DNA of 64,000 nt from Cristatella mucedo (Eukaryota > Bryozoa > Phylactolaemata > Cristatellidae), in contig WPIO01000008.1 of the NCBI GenBank assembly GCA_009760855.2, forward strand, positions 241,001-305,000. Reading direction: 5' to 3'. Below the pieces are notes generated by a model. It was not told the DNA's origin. It saw nothing but the letters and a program-made list of their open reading frames with translations, and ran no database searches. This document shows, piece by piece, positions 61,073 through 64,000 of the stretch. A program made the translations under genes and the position numbers. How positions within the stretch are numbered: the stretch's first letter is position 1; each line of letters starts with the position of its first letter.

Positions 61073-62682
61073 CCCTCTCCCTTTCTCTCTCTTTCACTCT
61101 CTCTCTCTTTCTCTGTCTATCTCTCCTCCATCTCCCTATCTTTTTCACTCAGTCGCTCTCACTATCTCACTCTCTTTCTCTCAGACTATCTCTCTCTCCC
61201 TCTCTCTCTCTTTCTCTCTTGCTCTCTCTCTCTCTTTCTCTCGCTCTTTCATTCTCTCAATCTTTCTCTCTCTCACACACTCCGTCGCACTTTTGTGCGG
61301 ATCGAGCTACAGCGTGGCCACGCCGTCACGTTTGTAGCACTCTGCCAGGCGATTGAGAGCAGCTCGCTTGAGTCTCTGCAGGACGCCCTGGTGAAGGCCA
61401 AGGCCTTGAACGCTCAGGGCAGGCTGAGCGCGGCGCTGAAGCTGAGCGCACAGATCAAGGTGGCCGAGCATAAGCTCTCGCAGCTGCTGCTCGCCGACCA
61501 GCTCTCCAGGGCCGTGTTCAGCCTCGACCAGCGAACCATGTCCGAGATGCGCGCGTACGCCCGTCCGCCGGAGCCCGTGTTCCTGGTCGCCAAAGCCACG
61601 CTTCTACTGCTGGGAACGGACCAAGCAGAGATCCAGGTACCATTGCCGCAGAGCGACGGGAGACGCGCACCTGCTGCCGATACGGCTCCATTTTCTCCAT
61701 CCGTATGACGAGCCCCCTCCGAAGGCGACGGCCTCTAAGGTCTCGACGCTCAGCGTTTCTCAAACGGCGTTTTTCTCCTCTTTCTCTAGCAACAATCGTG
61801 CCACCTCGGTCGCTCACCGAGCTCATGCTTTTGTATCGACATTTTCCACCAAAATACCTTTGCTGACTGCCTGGCTCAGCCTCAGGCATCGTGGCAAGCG
61901 CCATCGCAGCAACATGGCCGCCTCCGCCGCTGCCGCTTCCTCTATGGCAGCTCTAACCGCTATTGACGAAACTTCCGATGTCGCCGCAGCGGAAGTCCCT
62001 TTCGCGGAATGCGCTGCCAATGCGTCGCCTCCCTCCGCCTCAACGAGCAATGCAGCTCAAATTAGAGATGGCCGCGATGGCACCGCGCATCCTCTCCTGC
62101 ACGGTAGCGCCAGTTAGCCACCAAGCTCTCCGCCAGAGTTAACCAACGCATGCACTTCGCTCCGCCTCTGTCGTCCACGCCCACTAGGATTGGCGCCAGG
62201 TGCAGGCGTGGCTGGGCAAGACGGGTCAGGAAAGTCTGAAGCGACGCGTCATGGCGTTCGACTACCGGATAATGCCGCTCGAGCGCGTCGGCGCCCCGAA
62301 GCGCATCTACGACGGCTTCACGCTGGCCGACGTGCGCGCCGTCAGCTCCGGCGCCGCCACCTTCTTCGTCTGGGTGAGCGCCGCGCGGTGCCGCCGCCAC
62401 CGCCTCGCACGGTGGACCGAGCGACGAAATGAATAGCAGCTGCTTCGGCGCGGCCGTTCTCTGCAGCGCCCAGCAAGAGCTAGCTAGGCGGCAGCGACTG
62501 TGGGCGCCGCCGGCTGCCCGCCGCGCCGCCTCCACCTAAGCTTCGCGGAACGCTGGGAACCCTGGGCTTCGCGCTGCCTGACGGCGTACGTTCTCCCGTT
62601 CTAGGGAACCGGCATGATTGGTCTGATCGAACAGCTGGCGGCCGAGCGCCAGGAAACGCCAGGAGCCTCCGTCGAAGCCTAG
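52477..62682 (+). CDS. KY-B: paralogue of KY-A, KY/hillarin-like protein with dynein-stalk-like C-terminus
   Basis: Exons 52477-52557, 54406-54552, 55319-55581, 55729-57668, 58525-58911 (end uncertain), 58963-59127, 61338-61636, 62188-62373, 62605-62682 join to about 1,181 residues. The order matches KY-A: M-G-S-T-V-S, transglutaminase-like domain with Lys at the Cys position and Ala at the His position, four KY Ig-like repeats, linker, two helical repeats, dynein-stalk-like domain. It shares intron positions and phases with KY-A, so the pair arose by duplication of the whole gene. The linker and leader have diverged most. A poly(A) signal lies 600 bases downstream. Function is inferred as cytoskeletal scaffold; no enzymatic activity is predicted. 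Confidence 0.83.
52582..52606. repeat. Near-perfect 25-bp palindrome
   Basis: Twelve-base arms (CGACCGAGCGCG) around a single T, 24 bp after the KY-B exon 1 donor. Confidence 0.8.
53180..53255 (+). mobile_element. SINE tail (sense)
   Basis: agcgccttaacagattgagt, then gagggcgctttatcaagtgc and (ATT)n. A (GA)n run precedes it (53129-53178) and more (GA)-rich sequence follows. Confidence 0.65.
53498..53595 (-). mobile_element. SINE tail (antisense)
   Basis: (AATAAC)n, then atttgttatagcgccctctg, then tgctttctaggcacttcgc. It resembles 15,905. Confidence 0.65.
53780..53866. repeat. (CT)n microsatellite
   Basis: About 85 bp of pure (CT)n in intron 1 of KY-B. Confidence 0.97.
54406..54552 (+). CDS. 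KY-B exon 2
   Basis: Acceptor accgccgcag, donor CAG|gtgagg, phase 0 both sides, 49 codons. It starts D-D-Q-S-M-A-A-M-P and ends L-D-G-R-V-S-Q-Q, aligning with KY-A exon 2. No domain recognised. Confidence 0.8.
55098..55205. mobile_element. Two SINE tails in inverted arrangement
   Basis: Antisense tail (aataataatgcacttaatta, agcgccctgag) meets a sense tail (gagcgcgctttatcaactgc, then ttattattatt), making a fold-back structure about 105 bp long in KY-B intron 2. A short (GA)n precedes it. Confidence 0.7.
55319..55581 (+). CDS. KY-B exon 3: first half of transglutaminase-like domain
   Basis: Acceptor cgttcgcag, donor AA|gtgagt, phase 2 out, like KY-A. It contains L-R-A-L-F-H-W-L-A-S-V and S-Y-L-A-K-I-Q-H-R-K-G-N-Y-A-H. 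Only about two thirds of residues match KY-A, unlike the next exon. Confidence 0.87.
55729..57668 (+). CDS. KY-B exon 4: rest of transglutaminase-like domain and four KY Ig-like repeats
   Basis: 1,940 bp, the same length as KY-A exon 4 although internal indels differ (a shorter linker before R-R-I-N-D-F-F-F, a longer insert near 56,985-57,060). From 55,729 to about 56,983 it is nearly identical to KY-A even at third codon positions; afterwards similarity drops abruptly. It ends R-E-G with donor gtaacg. Confidence 0.9.
57852..57918. repeat. Perfect 30-bp inverted repeat
   Basis: Arms 57852-57881 and 57889-57918 with a 7-base loop (tcgaagc) and no mismatch, in KY-B intron 4. It is the longest perfect hairpin in the window. 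Confidence 0.93.
58316..58447. repeat. Further palindromes in KY-B intron 4
   Basis: A perfect 24-bp palindrome at 58316-58339 (arm GCCCACATTTTG) and an 11-bp-arm hairpin with a 3-base loop at 58423-58447 (arm CGCTGTCTCGA). Confidence 0.85.
58525..58911 (+). CDS. KY-B exon 5: low-complexity linker (3' border uncertain)
   Basis: Acceptor ttcgtcgtag in phase 1 gives R-E-G-E-R-P-V-D-D-H, parallel to KY-A R-E-G-E-G-S. Acidic sequence follows (D-Y-N-D-D-E-L-L-S-D). No consensus donor is present. The weak C|gtgcgg at 58,911 restores the frame to the next exon and would place a 26-bp-arm palindrome inside the coding sequence. A shorter exon with a non-canonical donor is equally possible. Confidence 0.5.
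58835..58896. repeat. Perfect 26-bp inverted repeat
   Basis: Arms 58835-58860 and 58871-58896 with a 10-base loop and no mismatch, within or next to KY-B exon 5. Confidence 0.93.
58963..59127 (+). CDS. KY-B exon 6: helical repeat 1
   Basis: Acceptor ttttttatttag, donor gtgagc, phases 1 and 1. It contains L-R-Q-A-V-K-A-G-G-L-A-S-I-Q-G-A-I and A-A-R-R-V-V-A-L-L-Q-A, aligned with KY-A exon 6. Confidence 0.85.
60430..60815. repeat. Degenerate TG/TATG-rich stretch
   Basis: Alternating GT, GC and TA steps with a (GT)n run at 60571-60583 and a (GC)n run at 60640-60651. No gene. Confidence 0.7.
60905..61285. repeat. Long (CT)n tract just upstream of KY-B exon 7
   Basis: About 380 bp of (CT)n with TTT, CCC and CA interruptions ending about 50 bp before the exon at 61,338. 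This is the positional equivalent of the tract before KY-A exon 7. Confidence 0.95.
61338..61636 (+). CDS. KY-B exon 7: helical repeat 2 and start of dynein-stalk-like domain
   Basis: Acceptor cgtttgtag, donor CAG|gtacca, phase 1 in and 0 out. It starts A-L-C-Q-A-I-E and S-L-Q-D-A-L. A six-residue insertion relative to KY-A lies around L-K-L-S-A-Q. It ends with E-M-R-A-Y-A-R-P-P-E-P-V and K-A-T-L-L-L-L-G. Confidence 0.86.
62188..62373 (+). CDS. KY-B exon 8: dynein microtubule-binding-like core
   Basis: Acceptor cgcccactag, donor TGG|gtgagc, phase 0 both sides, 62 codons. D-W-R-Q-V-Q-A-W-L-G, R-V-M-A-F-D-Y and V-S-S-G-A-A-T-F-F-V-W are shared with KY-A. Confidence 0.87.
62605..62682 (+). CDS. 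KY-B exon 9: C-terminus
   Basis: Acceptor ctcccgttctag; G-T-G-M-I-G-L-I-E-Q-L-A-A-E-R-Q then a short divergent end and TAG. The conserved L-I-E-Q-L-A-A-E-R-Q segment suggests a helix. Confidence 0.86.
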   Translation, partial: GTGMIGLIEQLAAERQETPGASVEA

Positions 62683-63282
62683 CGGGCGAACAAGCCCCAG
62701 GTCTCAGAGCTCAGGTCGAACCGAAGCGCGGCAGGCTGCCTTCCGGGCTTCCGCCGGGTGCGCCCGGCCGGATAGAGACTCGTCGGTCGCGTTACGCAGT
62801 TCCGCGAGCGGAACGCCCGCTGGCCGCTTTCTGGCTAAGGGGCCAAAGGGCCTAGCTGCCACGCGGCCGTATCGTCCGCCGCCGCCGCCGCCGCCGCACT
62901 ACTCTCGGATCCCAGCAGCGCCAACGCCACCAACCGAGACGCTCGCCGCGTGGTGGCGCTGCATTCAGCTCCTCCCGCCCCCCCCCCGCCTCCGCTGCGG
63001 AAAGCGTGCGCCTGTCTCTGCGCGTGCGGGTGGCGCTACTTGTTGAGTACTTGCTTGCTTACTTTGCACTGGCCGGCTATCGGCAATGCCGGCAATCAAT
63101 GCGTAGCCAGCGATCCGAGAGGCTGCCTGGTCTCCTTGACCCTCGGCCAGACAGTCCCCGTCGCCCGACGACGACTTGATTTTTTCAAAGTGGCCTCAGC
63201 TTACTCCGCCACCAGCTTCCGGCGACAAATAGACGCCGACGGTTCGCGGTTTCTTTCCTTGTAGGAACTCTAAGGTTCCTTA

Positions 63283-63288
63283 AATAAA
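63283..63288 (+). terminator. Poly(A) signal of KY-B
   Basis: The first AATAAA after the KY-B stop, 600 bases downstream, implying a 3' UTR of about 620 bases that contains a short (CCG)n run near 62,880. Confidence 0.5.
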
Positions 63289-63290
63289 TG

Positions 63291-63395
63291 AATGGCCGTC
63301 AGCGGAATCAGCTATATGTTCATATTATGTTCATTAAATGAATTTAGCTGTATGTTCATATTATGTTCACTATATGAGTTTAGCTATATGTCGAC
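63291..63395. repeat. Tandem repeat of about 47 bp
   Basis: Just over two diverged copies of a unit containing agctatatgttcatattatg and ttcattaaatga/ttcactatatga. Confidence 0.8.
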
Positions 63396-63420
63396 TAGCG
63401 CCCGAAGGTTGCTGTCGATA

Positions 63421-63490
63421 TGGGGTCAACGATAGGAGTCAACGATAAGGGTCAACGATATATGGTCAACGGTATGGGTCAACAATCGGG
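63421..63490. repeat. GGGTCAACGATA short tandem array
   Basis: Five units of about 13 bp: ggggtcaacgata, ggagtcaacgata, agggtcaacgata, tatggtcaacggta and tgggtcaacaatc. Confidence 0.9.
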
Positions 63491-63769
63491 TCCACGCTGA
63501 CTGGGTGACTGAGGATAGTCGCCGCATGCAAAGTTAAGGCGTCGTGCGACTCGCTGCCAGGCAGGCAGGCTAAGCGGTTCTGCGTCACGACATCCCCTGA
63601 CTTGACCACATTTAAAAAGAAACTTTAAATCCGTCTATTTATGAGAGCATTTAGTGGACTCGTGTGATTCGTCTTTTACACACTTATACGTGCTGACACT
63701 GCGCATGCTGCCACTAACCATATTTGCATGCTGACCTTGTGCATGTCATCCCTAACCATGTTGCGGCAA

Positions 63770-63842
63770 ATGTAAAAGTGCCTAGAAATATATTGAGTTC
63801 TCTGAGGGCACTGTATCAAATGTATTATTATTATTATTATTA
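63770..63842 (+). mobile_element. SINE tail (sense)
   Basis: aaaagtgcctagaaatatat, tgagttctctgagggcact, gtatcaaatgt then (ATT)n. It is the same tail family as 53,180 and is followed by (GA)-rich sequence to the window end. Confidence 0.65.
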
Positions 63843-64000
63843 GAGAGAGGGAGGGAGAGAGAGAGAAAGAGACTGAGATAGAAAGAGGGAGAGAGAGAGA
63901 GAGAAGCCGAGGGACAAGAGATGAAGAGAGGAGATATGAAGAGTGGGGAGATGAAGAGCGAAGAGATAAAGACCGGATAGAAGAGCGGAGACAAGAAGAG
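63842..64000. repeat. (GA)n and degenerate AAGAG(C/T)GGAGA repeat
   Basis: A purine-rich stretch on the + strand: (GA)n, then gatgaagag/gatatgaagag/gagatgaagagcg units running off the window. Confidence 0.85.

Overview
This is nuclear DNA of an animal. Genes are split by GT-AG introns, GC is high in coding regions, and much of the window is microsatellite. tRNA-derived SINEs with (ATT)n tails, a CR1/L2-like LINE family and a hAT MITE are all present. There are no bacterial operons, rRNAs or CRISPR arrays. The gene set (a vasopressin/oxytocin-neurophysin precursor and two KY/hillarin-like proteins) indicates a bilaterian and probably an invertebrate. A spiralian or a tunicate would fit, but the sequence does not settle it.

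Region 1 (about 4.15-13.4 kb, + strand) holds a three-exon vasopressin/oxytocin-family gene. Exon 1 encodes a signal peptide and a C-terminally extended, predicted amidated peptide (ring C-Y-I-K-S-C, 16 residues, then G-K-R). After a 7.8-kb intron, exons 2 and 3 encode a complete 14-cysteine neurophysin. Both introns sit where they do in classical vasopressin genes. A CCAAT/TATA pair lies upstream and an AATAAA downstream. The long intron holds (GA)n, (AT)n, (TCC)n, a 10-bp minisatellite and a SPIN-like hAT MITE next to SINE pieces.

Regions 2 and 3 hold two tandem, co-oriented paralogues with the same exon plan: KY-A (19.0-34.04 kb) and KY-B (52.48-62.68 kb). Each starts with an MGxTVS myristoylation-type N-terminus. 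A KY/hillarin-type transglutaminase-like domain follows, in which the catalytic Cys and His appear to be missing. One exon of 1,940 bp then encodes four KY Ig-like repeats. After an acidic or low-complexity linker come two helical repeats and a C-terminal segment resembling the dynein heavy-chain stalk/microtubule-binding domain. The combination suggests an inactive, possibly membrane-tethered cytoskeletal scaffold. The first two thirds of the big exon are almost identical between copies while everything else has diverged, which suggests gene conversion.

Between them (34-52 kb) lie a symmetric 15/17-bp minisatellite, two inverted decayed copies of one LINE family, SINEs and simple repeats. 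I found no further supportable gene. Gene models come from reading splice sites and protein similarity by eye. The end of KY-B exon 5 is the weakest junction.
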